A DNA stretch of 64,000 nt from Gnetum montanum. Lineage: Eukaryota; Streptophyta; Gnetopsida; Gnetales; Gnetaceae. The notes below the pieces were generated by a model. It was not told the DNA's origin. It saw only the letters and a program-made list of their open reading frames with translations, and did not search any database. The DNA lies in assembly GCA_015680685.1 (NCBI GenBank), contig MNCI01003410.1, forward strand, positions 267,814 to 331,813, given 5' to 3'. This document shows positions 11,383-23,802 of this stretch, one piece after another. Both the position numbers and the translations under genes were made by a program. Within the stretch, counting starts at the first letter, position 1. Each line of letters opens with the position of its first letter.

Positions 11383-13745
11383 TACCACCATGACTGAATG
11401 AAAACTTGTTCTTGAGTTCCTTACAAAATATTGGGAAGGTATGGGATTATTGACTTGAATGACACTAATGGTGAATGGGGTGACATGTGAATGGATCAAC
11501 ATTACAGTACATGGAAACATTAGTGTTCATGACCACAAGAGTGAACACTATACACATTTGACATCGAGCCTTATTTGGCAGCTGAGAGAGAAGAGAGAGA
11601 GAGAATAGGAGAAGATGTGTTGCTGTCGATGCCAAGATTGCGCCTTTCATTGTCTATCCATAAGTGCGTCATCAATCTTGTTCCTTGCACGACTATTCCA
11701 GCACCAGTCCATCCTGAGTGTTTCTTGCTGGTCCAGTCCATTGCTATATGATTGCCATCTGCACACACAACATAGTCACATATGAGCAAGGATAAGTAAG
11801 TCACAATACAGTTGATACCTTGCTTCGGTGTAAGGTCCATTGGCTAAGTTGTGATATGGCCGATATGGATTCTAGAGATATAACACCGGTGACTACCCAA
11901 GGTGTAGGGGTTAGAAAAAATTGAAAAAATTGGACCAGGGCCCCCATGACTAAGAGTGATCCTCTAGTAGCGATAGAAGGGAAAAAGATAAGAAATAAGA
12001 AAGATGGAGAAGAAAAAAGAAACAACAGCAACACCGATAAAATGGATGTCATAGGTGGAAATGAAAAAAACAAATTTTGATTGTGGAAATGTTTAAAGGA
12101 AAGAAGTTAACTGATGCACCAAATAGGAATGCCAGTGATCCTCCCCAAAGCAGGCTCATGCCTTTTATGCCCTAACAAACTCACATTCAAAGAGTCCGTA
12201 GGCTCTGAAAATGTCATTTGGGAGCAAGAGTTAAAAACTTAATCGTAAGAATTCACCAAAGAGAAAATAATGCATCAACTAAAATATATACTATCGATAC
12301 AACCGACAATGAGGTGAAAGATGGAAAAATAATGATGGAAAGAAGAAAATGGAATGGAGTCCCAAGAGCAAGGTGGTGTACAGTCCCTTGTGTATTTATG
12401 GTTAATGTGACTAAGTAGATCTCATTCCAAATCCAGCCTCAAACAATCCACATCCAGTGACTTTGCATTAATACACTTGGCCAATCCATCCACTTGAAGT
12501 AACAAGAATGCTTCCGCCAAAGAGTCACCACCATTCCAAGGAAACGAAAAAGGAAAAAGTAGGAAGCGAGAAAGGACCTTAGTTAGAGGGAACATGTTTG
12601 TTTAGTTCCATAACCAGTGCTTGTAGCCCAGATGATTATTATTTCTAAAGGATGTGCTTTGAATTCTCACTATTTTTTTCTTTTTTTTTTGTGTGAGAAC
12701 CACACCATGCAAAGACTTATTTTTATTAGCTCAGCTTCCCAAAAATGGAGTAGCATCAAAATGGTAAGGAAAACTCAAGAAGAAAACATCGAAGCACCCA
12801 AGAGAATGGCCAACACAAATGCATCAAATCCCCTTGAAGTCACACCCTTTTCAATCCTTGAGTCCTTCCTCAGTTTGAAAAATGCCTAGTCACCAATTCG
12901 TTAATAGTTTTATTATTAAGAAAGGGACTGTATGATTCCAAGCCAAGAGAGACCATAGAAATTCATGAATGCATGGATGACATGGACTCATTGCCTGTTA
13001 TATCAAAAGAACCATACCTTAGTATCAACATTATAACTCAAAGGTAAAAACTAAACATTAGCAATCAAGAGAATACAATTCATACCACCACCAGGAGCAC
13101 TTATTAGGTGATGAACCTAACAAAACAAACAAAGAAAAAAACAAGAACAATAACAAACAAAACAAAAATAAAAATAAGCAAAACAAACAATCACACAAAG
13201 AAACGAAAAAGTATAAGTGATGTTGCAAAACAAAAATAATAAAAGTTAAAGAAATTTGTAAAATAAAAACTTAAAAAGGAATTGAGGGCCTCAATTGGTT
13301 AACAGAGGTGGCCATCTCCCCCATGACTGAGTTGGAGGAGATCTGAAATAGTGAGTAGGATCGTTCCTTCTCAGAGGTACTATGTGCACTGGCCGTTCTA
13401 AATTCATGAAAAGGTTTGGTTAGTTGCACATTGACTAACAATCTCTTATTAAGGCTCTTGGTTGACTTCTTAAGGAATTTCCGACTCCCCCTAGTTGATG
13501 TTTTCCAAGTTAAGATTTGGAAGTCGGTGAAGAACTTACTCTAGTGCATCTATGCTTTCTTTGTAGGCGCAAGTTATTCCCTTAGTTAATTCCATGCATG
13601 TTAGTGAGTTGCTCTCTTGATCAGCTATCAGCCACTGGGTGTCTTCTTTTCATGTGGCTGCTACATACATGCACTTTTGTATATTAATGTCTTGTGCATA
13701 CCGGTTTCATGCAGGCAATGCTAAACTTTGCACAACCCATGGTCT
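11383..13745 (-). other. Non-coding internal region of element N
   Basis: The purine tract (11383-11396, interrupted in this copy) is followed by about 2.3 kb with no recognisable pol domain. A segment at 12130-12180 containing cctccccaaagcaggct matches the spacer of A, B and D, so the families share this non-coding block. An A-rich low-complexity zone lies at 13120-13280. The short open frames here have no family resemblance. Confidence 0.6.
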
Positions 13746-14426
13746 CTACACGCAATCGCACCCTATATCACTGTATGTGATGCATGGAATCTTCTTCTTC
13801 TCGATCTTCCCAAAAGTGTTCTCCTTAGATATTTTCAAGGAAAAATCACGGATTCCTAGGCGTGCATCTATAGTACTTAGCCATGCCCTTCCCATTATTA
13901 TTGGGAAGTCCCCTTTATCGTTATTCACTTGTATCATTAGGAAATTGGCTAGGTACGACCACCCACACATAGTGGTAACAATGTCCTCCACCAGTCCCAA
14001 GGGAATAGTGATGGATTGGTCAACTAGCTCTAGGTGGATATTGCTCTTCCTTAATGGAGACAGGTTCCAGGCTTTGTACATCTCTTGTGATATTAAGTTG
14101 ACTCCGGAACCTGAGTCTAAAAGAGCTTTGCATGGCTCATTCCCAGCGATTTGGAGATAGATTAGAGGGCTTCCAAGGTTAGAGAATTTCCTAGGAAGGT
14201 GGCCAACCTTAATCCAATTAGTAACGACATGTGTTAACATAACCATATACATTGAGCTTGGTGTTTGGTTTGAAGAGAGCTTTGAAGCCTCATTTGATGG
14301 AGAGGCGTTCAGAGGTTCAACTGCTTGTGGTTGTGAGGGCTTGGTTGGACTGTTGGTTTTGAAGAAAGGTATTTTTTTCATATGGTTGTCAGAACCAATA
14401 GTAGGTTGAGGATTCATAGCCCTCAT
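13746..14426 (-). CDS. Retropepsin-like protease, element N (open fragment)
   Basis: The open frame has 226 codons. The first 70 residues are a Ser/Pro/Asn-rich gag tail. Then come GSPLIYLQIAGNEPCKALL and the active-site block LLDSGSGVNLI, an Asp-Ser-Gly variant of the aspartic protease triad, at about residues 97-107. The second family motif, FPIIMGRAWLSTIDA, lies near residues 170-185. This layout is that of a clan AA retropepsin that would cut the Gag polyprotein. The frame is uninterrupted although the upstream gag is broken. The methionine start is only the first in frame; the real protein would be read on from gag. The relative in element E has DTG at the same site. Confidence 0.78.
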   Translation of the reverse strand: MRAMNPQPTIGSDNHMKKIPFFKTNSPTKPSQPQAVEPLNASPSNEASKLSSNQTPSSMYMVMLTHVVTNWIKVGHLPRKFSNLGSPLIYLQIAGNEPCKALLDSGSGVNLISQEMYKAWNLSPLRKSNIHLELVDQSITIPLGLVEDIVTTMCGWSYLANFLMIQVNNDKGDFPIIMGRAWLSTIDARLGIRDFSLKISKENTFGKIEKKKIPCITYSDIGCDCV

Positions 14427-16806
14427 GGCATTATGTTACTACAGTTGAGTAGAGAGTTCCCCTTGCATTGTTGGAGCGGGTGGTAATGGAGTTATCGATG
14501 TGAGAGTGGTGGATGGATTTGAAGGATGGTATGTTTGTGGGTTATCTTCCCTAGGAGAAGGAGTTTTATAATACTCATGAGCTTGGTAGTGATGTTATGG
14601 TGTAATGTGACTAACAGAGTTACGTGGAGAGATCGGGTACTGCACGTAGTAGTCATATGGGTCCGGTTGCCGGTAGGGGTACTGTTGCCTTAGTGGTGGC
14701 ATCCCCCATGACTTTGGCTATTGCCACTGTTGATGTTGCTAGATGGGTTTTGGTGGAGTTCCACTTGGATAATATGTTGAAGGTTGGTGGAACTGCCTTG
14801 GGTTACCTTGGGGATAAGGTAACCATCATGGTGCTTGTCATTTGTTCAGTCGTGGGTTGAGTGCACACACCCCATATTATTGTAGATGTGAGATTACAGG
14901 GCAACATCCCTTAGGATGGTCATATTGGCATATCTCGCATCCACCATCATTGTCCGTGTCTGAATCCACAACCTCTTCTGTGATGGCCATTTTGCCCTTA
15001 CCCTTGTTACATGCATTGTCCACTTCTCTCTTTTTCTTTTTGTCACGGTCACTACTTCGCTTCCTAGACTCCTCTACAATTTTGAGAATAATTTCAAACC
15101 TACTATCCAGGGAGTTCCACATTTGGTCTACCTTTGCCGATACTTCTATTGTTAAATTTTGGAGCGGCAAAGTTTTTCTATTCACCATCTCTTCAAGTGG
15201 TGACTCTTCTTCCTCGTGACATAATCTCACTTCTCTTTTTCAGAAGGAAGGATCTCGGTTGTATTCTTCCGCACTTTCTCTCTTTCATAGCTCACCTTCT
15301 TCCTTGGCTACTTACTCTAGCAATCTATGAATTTGATGAGACCTAAGCTTTGATAATCTTTCTTGGACATACATCCCAAGGGTTCTCCTTGTTTCATGCC
15401 TAAGTCCATCCACGAGATGGTGTAGTTGATCCCGCTGCGAATAACCATGGCTAGGGAAACGATGTAATAGTGCGTAATAGCGGCCCATGGTAACATCCAA
15501 GGGTTCATGATTTCCTTTCTTCCATCCTTGGATTTGCTTCCGCAGGTTAGACACTTGGGAGTACATTTGGTACTCATCATTGAACAGTTCTAACATTGTA
15601 CTCCACCTCCAGATGGATTTCGATTCTAAGGACCGGTACAGGCTTTCAGCTTCTTTCACTAGTGTCCTTGGGAACAACTTCAGTTTTTACCTTTTTTCTC
15701 TATGTTTTGCAACGCACATGCATCATGGAATGCTTGTAAATGATTTTGAGGATCAATGTTGTATCCCCCTTCAAATCATGGGATGTTGTTCATGTCTAAC
15801 CTCTTGATCCTACTATCCTTTTGGTGCCTTGTTGGAACTCTTACAGCCTCCGTTATATCTAGCATTCTTCTAGTTACAAGTAGGGGTTCTTCGTAATCAT
15901 CTTGTTCATAGCGTCTATGATGTCTACACAGTTCCCTACTCTCCCTTCTTTTATGCCTTGATTCCTTAGAGTGCCCTCGTCCTCGTTCTCGACTTTCTCA
16001 TCGATGTTTTTCACTCTGTTTTCCTTTATCCTCATGATTGGGTTCCTTATGACTACGTCCTAACACTGAAGGAGAGGGTGAAGGTGACGATGAAGGTGAA
16101 GAAGAAGGAGAATCATCGCTGTGATAGTTTTTTCTACCTTCTCTTCGGTGGTCTCAGCCTTGATTGTGATCATGATTAGAACATCCATTCTTATCATGTG
16201 TTCATGTTCCCTCGTTAAACACTTCTTGTTTGTGGGTATCAGAACCAGGGTTGTGAACAGTGGAGTGGAGCTTTTGATACACCACCTCTCGACCATCATT
16301 AGGAGGGGGAACATCATTTTATGGAGAACTTGTTGAGGCAGGTTCACCATCCTTAATTTTTCTCAAGACGTGCGGAGCGTTGTGGGACCATTTACCCTTC
16401 AAGGATGTATGGTATCTCTCGTATCGCAAGTCCCTTTGACATTGCACTTCTGTGGGATGATAGTCCCTTGTGTCATGATCGCATGCAACATATTCTACAT
16501 ATAAAAGTGGCATGCCTATTCGTGTGAGAGCATGAAGGAGCATGTTGGGGATTGATCAGTCTCGAGGCAACACTATGTTACCCTCCAAGTCTCTCCAACG
16601 TAGTTGTTCATCTTGGTGGAGAATAAAAGTGAAATCGGGTACATACTCATTGTGATGAGTATATACCACACGAAACTATTGAGGAACTGGCAGATCTTGG
16701 TTATGTGTAGTATGCCGCTGACTATCTCTTGTGTTAGTCCTAGGCGGTGAAGTGCTCTTAGGCGAAGAAGAAGACATCTTGTCTTGTTTGGTATGCAATG
16801 TACCAT
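14427..16806 (-). pseudogene. gag, element N
   Basis: Fragments in order are a leader piece (16806-16060, several frames), a block with a MLDITEAVRVPTRH-type signature near 15900, the capsid-like retrotransposon gag domain at 15677-15312, and a nucleocapsid stretch at 15230-14870 ending in CEICQYDHPKGCC. The gag domain carries landmarks such as MLELFNDEYQMYSQV and HHLVDGLRHETRRTLGMY. The knuckle spacing is CX2CX3HX4C, as in A and D. A Tyr/Pro-rich tail leads to the protease. Frameshifts and stops break the frame at least five times. Confidence 0.8.
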
Positions 16807-16901
16807 TGTCTTGTCCTTCTTTGATTAACCCTAAGGTTCATTCTAGCATCCCAACAATATGAATGATTTCCTATGTTCAACGTAGCACACAAACAACTAA
16901 G

Positions 16902-16919
16902 TCCCCGGCAATGGCGCCA
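16902..16919 (-). other. Primer binding site of element N (tRNA-Asp type)
   Basis: On the minus strand TGGCGCCATTGCCGGGGA starts one base after the 5' LTR. It matches the 3' end of plant tRNA-Asp except for one base, and it is the primer type known for Athila/Tat-like Ty3/gypsy elements. Confidence 0.85.
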
Positions 16920-16920
16920 A

Positions 16921-17701
16921 TGATGAGTGGTGAGGTACCCCTACACTCAACCATACGAATACGAGCATTTCACACGTCATCCGGTCAAATTCCAAGGACT
17001 AAGTGCTTACGCGCCTTAATGGAACACTCAGGGTTAATCAATCGATGTCTTCCCAAACTTACTTGTATTGTCATGGTTGTATGGTTAAGTAAGCTTGAGG
17101 TATATGATTTTTATAACTTTTATCTTTTTATGTCTTCTACTAATAAAGGAGAGGGAGAGAGAACTAAGTGGCTAATTTATCTTAACTCTTCATTAACTAG
17201 TTTCTAATTGTTCCTAATACTAGTATCTATTCCCACTTGCTGTTCACATCCTGAACCAGTGCAACACTGCTGGGATTACCAAATGCTAATCGTTACTGGG
17301 TTACCAAGCACTACACGCATGCTTGAAGCGGTCATACTGAGTGTACTTAACTAAGAGGGTCAAAGGTTGAGAGAGAAATTAATTAACTAGGAAAGCATTA
17401 AACATTCAACAATAATTAATTACTAATTAGCTTAATCTGTATGCTACAAGGTTTATCATAAAGTTTGTCTTTATTTCCGTACACAAATGTGTGCTTAGGT
17501 ACAAATTGCTCGAATAAAGATCCGTTCACTCTATGACTCCTACTGTGGGCACACAGAAATTATTCTAACTCTGGAATGACTAAACTGCAAGAATTTGGCT
17601 AAGGGTCAAACTCTTACTACCCTGGAACAAAGGGCGTCGCCTCTTATTTATAGAAGATGAGGTAAGACGCGATATTGCATATGCGATATCATGGCTCATC
17701 A
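16921..17701 (-). repeat. 5' LTR of element N
   Basis: The LTR is 781 bp, from TGATGAG to CTCATCA. It is nearly identical to 10597-11382; most visible differences lie in the first 60 bases on the + strand. It is followed by the target duplication gttgg. Confidence 0.88.
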
Positions 17702-20065
17702 GTTGGCATATCGTAGGTTTGCCAACTCCATGTACTCTATGAGGTCTTGGATCTGCAGGTGTCGGCTCTTAACTTCTGCCTGGTGGGCAAACGCGTATGT
17801 GTCCACTATGGCCCACCAGTCAGTGTGTTGAGCACTGAGAGCATTGATGTGGGCCTTGGCCATATGGATCTCCTTCTCGATGATTTGTTTATACATCCCC
17901 ACTTGGTTCCAAAAATTCTCCTTCAGTTTCTCATGTTGTTTAGCCTCATTTTGCCACGTGCTTAGTTCAATGGCCATCTTTTGACAGATGGCGTGTACTT
18001 CCTCCATTGAGAGGGTTTGATTTTCCTTGGCTAAATAGTTCATGTCCTGGTTGACCCTGATTAGTTATTCTCGCAACTGTTGCAAATGTTCTTCAGGAAC
18101 ATTCTTTTGTTTCTCCATAGAGGTCAACCGAAGGTTGTCAACACCAAGTTGTTTGTTCTCCTCTTGTAAGGCTTTGAGTGCCTTGGTGTGCATGTAAGTT
18201 TACGCTTGTGCCACAAAGGCATCCCAAACAGCCTTATCTTTTTCTTCTACCACCCTTTTATTCTTTGTCAACAGTTTAGTAAGTTGCTCAGTTCTAAAAG
18301 TGTCCAGCTAGTCTGCGGGAACGAATTGAGAAGGATTCCACTGTGCTGCTTGTAGGGTCATGATATTTTCTTGCAATCTTTGCACTTCTGCTTCAACGTG
18401 CTCAATCCTCATCTCTGTGAAGACTAGCTTCCCTTTGGTGGAAATGAGGTCTGATTGTATTGTTGTAACATCATGTGGGATGTCAAACAAGGACATCATT
18501 ACCTATCCAATTTGTAGCAATCAGTTAAGTACATCCTCATGTTCTGCAAGAGTCATTGAGGTACTGGCCAGAGTTTGAGCATCCCGTGCTCTTGTAAGAT
18601 TTTCCAGTGGCATAATAGGGACATTGAATGATTCTTTAATGTGGTCTGCGATCACTTTTGCAGCTCCCACTATATCTTGGTGCTTCATAACCACCACCAT
18701 GGCCCCTTCACAAATTTCTAACTGCACCTGAAAGGACGTAGCATTCCCTAAAATTTGTTGTGACCAAGCGCTCTCTCTTCCTCCTGTCTAAATGGACACT
18801 TCACCCCGTGCATGATCTATAGAAATTGTAGGTTGTACAACATCATCAATGACGCAAAAGAGATTTGCGTCATCACAACTTCCCCAACTGACTGTCTAAG
18901 TGATGGCCTTGAGATGGCTCATCGATGATCTGTAATCTTGCGGTGGTGGCAGTGGTTGATCTTGCTGGCCCGTGATAGGCCCTACTTCTTATTGTTGGCT
19001 AGGTCCTATGCTTGGAAGTTGGTTGGCTCCTGCAAGTTGAGTTGTAGTTGGCCTTGTCGTATGTTCTTTTTCTTGTTCTAGTCCCAACGTCTCACCAGTG
19101 ATTTTCCTTGCAGCTTGTGGCTTTAGTAGTTCAGCATACAAAGCATTTTGGGCTTTTTAGAGGACATCATTAGTGTATCCTTTGATNGAAGCATTTTGGG
19201 CTTTTTAGAGGACATCATTAGTGTATCCTTTGATACCAGCACGTCTGCACAGCTTCCTGATAAGAAAAGGGAAAGGCAATGTAAACTTCCCTGTCTTCCA
19301 TTCTTTGAACCGCCTTAGGATCTTCGTAAAATATAGATGAGGCAGGTTAGCATTAACTTTTCCCATCAACACTGCACATCCTCTTGCTGCATATGTTGAA
19401 ATTATTTTTAAATCTTTTGTGGGGAAGATGTGATAAGTCCCTATTTTGAAATAAATTCTCTCTTCTGTCGTCAGCTCCCCAAAGGTCTTATCTTCCTTGT
19501 CGTATGTCCTTTCTAACCAAACTCCTTGCCCATCAGGGTCTAAAAAAGTGGACAACTGAGCAACCTTTGGCCTTGTATTCGAAAGGTTTAATACTTCTGA
19601 AATGGATTGAATAAAGAAATTAATAGTCACACCACAAATGTTAACAATGGTGCCTTGTTCTTTGTTGTGCCAAAATTGGTACGTTTCCCCTAAGTATAAG
19701 AAACCACTTTCAGAGAGGGGAGGCCATAATGGGGATCCTTTGAGGTGATTCCTAACGGTCTCCAGAACAAATTCAGTGAAATGTCCAAAGTTTAATTCCA
19801 TGATCACTGCAGTAAATATGGACCTTTCATGGATGGCTTGAACATAATCCTGGGGCAATGTGAGATGTCGTCCCTGTTCAAACGCTGCAGCAGCTCCTCC
19901 TTCCGCCTGCCTTGATTGTATAGTAGCAATGTATTCTTGGTGGGTACTAAATGATTGTTCCTCCTACTCTGCATGTTATCCAGCAAGAACTTGTCCTTCA
20001 CTTTTCCTAGGTTGTTTGATTCCACCTTGAGCAGGACCTTCCTGTTGTCCACGTTTTGGTACCAT
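17702..20065 (-). pseudogene. 5' part of the element B 3' ORF (coiled-coil, env position)
   Basis: The start ATG at 20065 lies directly after a TAG acceptor. The frame 19858-19205 is open for 217 codons and gives the globular part, with landmarks YFKIGTYHIFPT, ISTYAARGCAVLM and LPFPFLIRKLCRRAG. The linker (about 19150-18900) is Pro/Gln-rich, and 18727-17702 is Glu/Lys-rich coiled coil in several frames. Element N interrupts it at 17702; the remainder is at 10596-9931. A 46-bp direct repeat around an N at 19187 is probably an assembly join. No membrane segment is seen. The copy is inactive. Confidence 0.77.
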
Positions 20066-20094
20066 CTACAATTACATGGGACCAATTGTTAGTA
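20066..20094 (-). promoter_or_regulatory. Splice acceptor-like site before the element B 3' ORF
   Basis: On the minus strand TACTAAC (20094-20088) is followed 22 nt later by TTGTAG (ending 20066), which abuts the ATG at 20065. The layout is that of copies A and D. Confidence 0.55.
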
Positions 20095-22009
20095 AGGTTG
20101 TTACCAAAGTTAGGTTATACCTTATTGCTTGCCTTAATGCATTTGTTTTATCTCCATGTGATGTTAATTATTAGGAGAGAATGTTCCCGAAAGATTATAA
20201 TATTTAATCCTCTTTACTTAGGTGGTTTCCAAATCTAGTTTCCTGGTATAACTAAGGAGATGAAATTTTTTTTGGCACATTTTTCCTTAATTTTATAGCT
20301 AATTACCCTTGATAATGTCCTTCGGGTGATGATGAATTTCAAAAAATTTATGCACTATTCAGCGTGTGCCCCTCCCCCACGACTAAGCTGAACACTCCAG
20401 GTTCAAGTAGGTTCAAACGGAATGAAAATCGGAGGACTAGCGAGCGAGTTATGGATATGAAAGCAAGGGACGCACAATCACAAGTTGTAGAGAGAAATTT
20501 GAAAAACTCCCCCTGTGTGAACAGTTGAAAATTATGTTAAGTAGCGCAGGGGGGTTGCATATATATATATTTTTAGGACACAATATCATGGCCTATCGAT
20601 GTTAAGGCATTATGGAATGTATCGATTTTTTTAATATTTTTCTGAAATTAATGATGTAAACTAAGGACATCTAGATGAGTGTTAAAAGGTTCCAGGGTAA
20701 TTCAACTATTTCTGAAGGCACGAAAATTATGATGGTGTGGAATTTATCAATAAGGACCTCGGGTGATAAGGGAGAGAAAAAGGCTATGTGATGGTTCATA
20801 GGAACGTTTGAATCGGAGGGATAGTAATAAGGGAAAGAATATCGTTGAAAATGCACTGAGGGTAATAGATGGTGTGTGGAAGATGTGTTATCACAGCAAA
20901 CTACAAAAAATTACACAAGTGGGTCCTCCCCAAAGCAGGTTCCTACCTATAATGCCCTTGCGTAACCACACCTTAAAATGTACGTAGGCACTAGAAGGGT
21001 TAAATGTAATCTACACTGGTTCCACAAAACATACACATGTAAGTATCACTGGAATGAGGTAAGAATTCTATGCTATACGAGACATGAGCTACAATTACAT
21101 TAACAATGAGATGAGACAAACTATAGAAGGGATTGTAGAGATTGGAACATGAGATAACTGACCCAAGGCGCAATGAATCCTACATGTAAAGCATGATTAA
21201 TGTGTCATTAACCTGTTGTTCCAAGATCAGGATCAAGTTCATTCCTCTCATCAGTAACTCCGCATTGTTTCATCCCATGATGAGTGACTATGAGAGTACC
21301 ATAACAACAAGGTATATGATCACTTGGCATTTGGTTCAAGGGAGGAGTGAATTTTGCTTTGTAGCACTTTCTTTGTCTTCTTTTTTTTTCTCGTTTTTTT
21401 TTCGATTGGTAAATCTAGAAAAGCCGCCAACCTTCAGGCATGGGTGCATGTCTTTCCAGTGGGACCCCCTATAACAGCATTGGATTTTTGAGTGCCTTTT
21501 GATTACTCTTACTCCCATTTGGCGTTAGATCTTCAAAGATCTTAGTACAACCATGTTGCGTGATGACTCTCACAGACATCACCAAAGAGAATTCACAAGT
21601 TCCCTTGATGTCACATCCTAATCATTCCCTCTTGATCCATCCCTCTTCATTCTGGGTAAAATGAACACAAAATTAATTGTAAGTTTTAAGAATGTAAAGA
21701 ATATCATTGTACCCTCGAATAGAACCTCTTATTTGTAGAATGGATGAGTGGGTGTAATGTGCTCACTGTCCAAATAATTGATCACTTGAGACTCGATAAC
21801 ATAGAACACACCTCAACCAACGAGCCACATGAGTGTTTTATTCATAGATGAGATTACTTATAAAAAGATAAAAAGACAAAAAGACAAAAAGATAAAATAA
21901 GAAATTGAAAAATGAAAAACTGGAAAACAAAAAATTGTAAAATTAAAGGAAATGAAAAATATTTATTAATCTTGCTTGTTATTAGAATGGGGGATATCCC
22001 TCATAACTA
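20095..22009 (-). other. Promoter-like remnant and conserved spacer of element B
   Basis: This is the counterpart of 1064-2990 in copy A. The promoter block is eroded: only an AATATC and an AT-rich TATA-like tract remain near 20560-20590 on the minus strand. The spacer keeps the cctccccaaagcaggtt segment near 20930 and a T/C-rich run near 21380-21410. No pol coding is seen. An open frame at 21193-21474 (+) has no family resemblance. Confidence 0.65.
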
Positions 22010-23690
22010 AACGGTTGAGCATGATGAGGATTAATAATTGAAAGATGAGAATCCTTGCATGTCAGAAATATTGAAACTTGGTCATACTTACCCCATTGGG
22101 GTTCACACACCTGATTATAGTAAGCATAGTGGGGCAATTAATAAGATGTGGTTCTTGGATAAAGAGTTCACCCACTATGATACTTGAGACTGTAAGATGG
22201 CATGCAAGGATCGAGATGTCGCCCTCCATGGCTGTATTCATTGGGCTATATGGTTGTTGCAGTGTTAATTGGTGGCCCTGATGAAGTAACACGAGGCATC
22301 AGGTTCGAGGAGAAGGATGCACCATAGTGTTGGACTTGTGCTGAGTTNNNNNNNNNNNNNNNNNNNNNNNNNNNNNNNNNNNNNNNNNNNNNNNNNNNNN
22401 NNNNNNNNNNNNNNNNNNNNNNNNNNNNNNNNNNNNNNNNNNNNNNNNNNNNNNNNNNNNNNNNNNNNNNNNNNNNNNNNNNNNNNNNNNNNNNNNNNNN
22501 NNNNNNNNNNNNNNNNNNNNNNNNNNNNNNNNNNNNNNNNNNNNNNNNNNNNNNNNNNNNNNNNNNNNNNNNNNNNNNNNNNNNNNNNNNNNNNNNNNNN
22601 NNNNNNNNNNNNNNNNNNNNNNNNNNNNNNNNNNNNNNNNNNNNNNNNNNNNNNNNNNNNNNNNNNNNNNNNNNNNNNNNNNNNNNNNNNNNNNNNNNNN
22701 NNNNNNNNNNNNNNNNNNNNNNNNNNNNNNNNNNNNNNNNNNNNNNNNNNNNNNNNNNNNNNNNNNNNNNNNNNNNNNNNNNNNNNNNNNNNNNNNNNNN
22801 NNNNNNNNNNNNNNNNNNNNNNNNNNNNNNNNNNNNNNNNNNNNNNNNNNNNNNNNNNNNNNNNNNNNNNNNNNNNNNNNNNNNNNNNNNNNNNNNNNNN
22901 NNNNNNNNNNNNNNNNNNNNNNNNNNNNNNNNNNNNNNNNNNNNNNNNNNNNNNNNNNNNNNNNNNNNNNNNNNNNNNNNNNNNNNNNNNNNNNNNNNNN
23001 NNNNNNNNNNNNNNNNNNNNNNNNNNNNNNNNNNNNNNNNNNNNNNNNNNNNNNNNNNAGTGCATAATATCTTTCTAAGGCCATGTCCAAGGGTTCATGT
23101 TGTGCTTGTTTCCACTCTTGGATTTGTTTCCTGAAGGCCAACACTCTTGTGTAGGTTTGATATCTTTCGTTAAAGAGTTCTACCATTGTTGGCCAACATC
23201 ATATTGAATTTGGTTTTAATGATCTATACCATACTTTTGCTTGGCCAACAAGTGTCATAGGAAAGAGCTTGAGTTTTTGCCAACTGTTATCAATGTTGTT
23301 CCATGTACAAGCATTGTAGAAGGCTTGTAAATATTGTTGAAAATCGAAGTCATAGCCTCCTAAGAAATTGGAAAAGTTGTTTAAATCGAGCCTAGGTAGG
23401 CGGCTCTCTTTACGATGCCTACAGGAGATTCGAACAGCCTCTTGTATTTGTGTTAGGCTTGTAGTGGCCAGTAGGGGTTCATCATCATTGAGTAAGTTAT
23501 GCTTTCATGCATTGGGACGATGCTGCCTTCATTTATGTTTATAAGAAACTCCCACCTCAGATTGCGTACTCCAATCTTCATTATCATATAATTCGTTGGT
23601 TCTCCAATGAATTGCCTCACTAGATGTGGCATTACCGTAGTCTTGTAGGAGAGGCATGGTTGTGAAGTTGTGTGTGAATTCATATGTGAC
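22010..23690 (-). pseudogene. gag, element B (with assembly gap)
   Basis: The N-terminal part (23683-23200) carries the block MPHLVRQFIGEP in one frame and, in another, the sequence that matches the start of the D gag. The capsid-like block MVELFNERYQTYTRV is at 23186-23059. The middle is lost in the 711-base N gap (22348-23058). The C-terminal Pro/His-rich tail (22347-22010) matches copies A and D. Stops and frame changes are present outside the gap as well. Confidence 0.72.
22348..23058. other. Assembly gap (711 N)
   Basis: A run of N inside the element B gag. Any long open frame across it is artefactual. Confidence 1.
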
Positions 23691-23802
23691 TTTTTTTTTG
23701 TAATTATTTCTTCCTAAAAAATATATCGTTAATTCCTATACAATAACCTTTTATGATATAACTAATCTAGATAACTTGCATCGTTCGTAGCAACGATGCC
23801 AA

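Larger units (their letters stand above)
10597..17701 (-). mobile_element. Element N: nested gag-protease LTR retrotransposon
   Basis: The element is 7.1 kb in minus-strand sense: 5' LTR (17701-16921), primer site, gag (about 16806-14430), protease (14426-13746), 2.4 kb without recognisable coding, purine tract and 3' LTR (11382-10597). It sits inside the 3' ORF of element B. The LTRs look roughly 95% identical by eye, so it is younger than B. It differs from A, B and D in having a protease and in lacking the long 3' ORF. Reverse transcriptase and integrase are absent. Confidence 0.85.
10592..17706. other. Target site duplication of nested element N (gttag / gttgg)
   Basis: gttag at 10592-10596 and gttgg at 17702-17706 flank element N. 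Copy A has an uninterrupted gttgg at the same place (opposite strand near 5320-5326), so the left copy carries one substitution. Confidence 0.8.

Noticed and set aside
11465-11840. Minus-strand frames in element N as remnants of RNase H
   Set aside because: Short Asp/Ser-rich text without the conserved acidic residues in order; no support beyond openness.
22265-23186. Long open frames on both strands
   Set aside because: They run through 711 Ns; the N-filled codons create false openness. The same holds for frames at 38326-38727 and 55142-55656.
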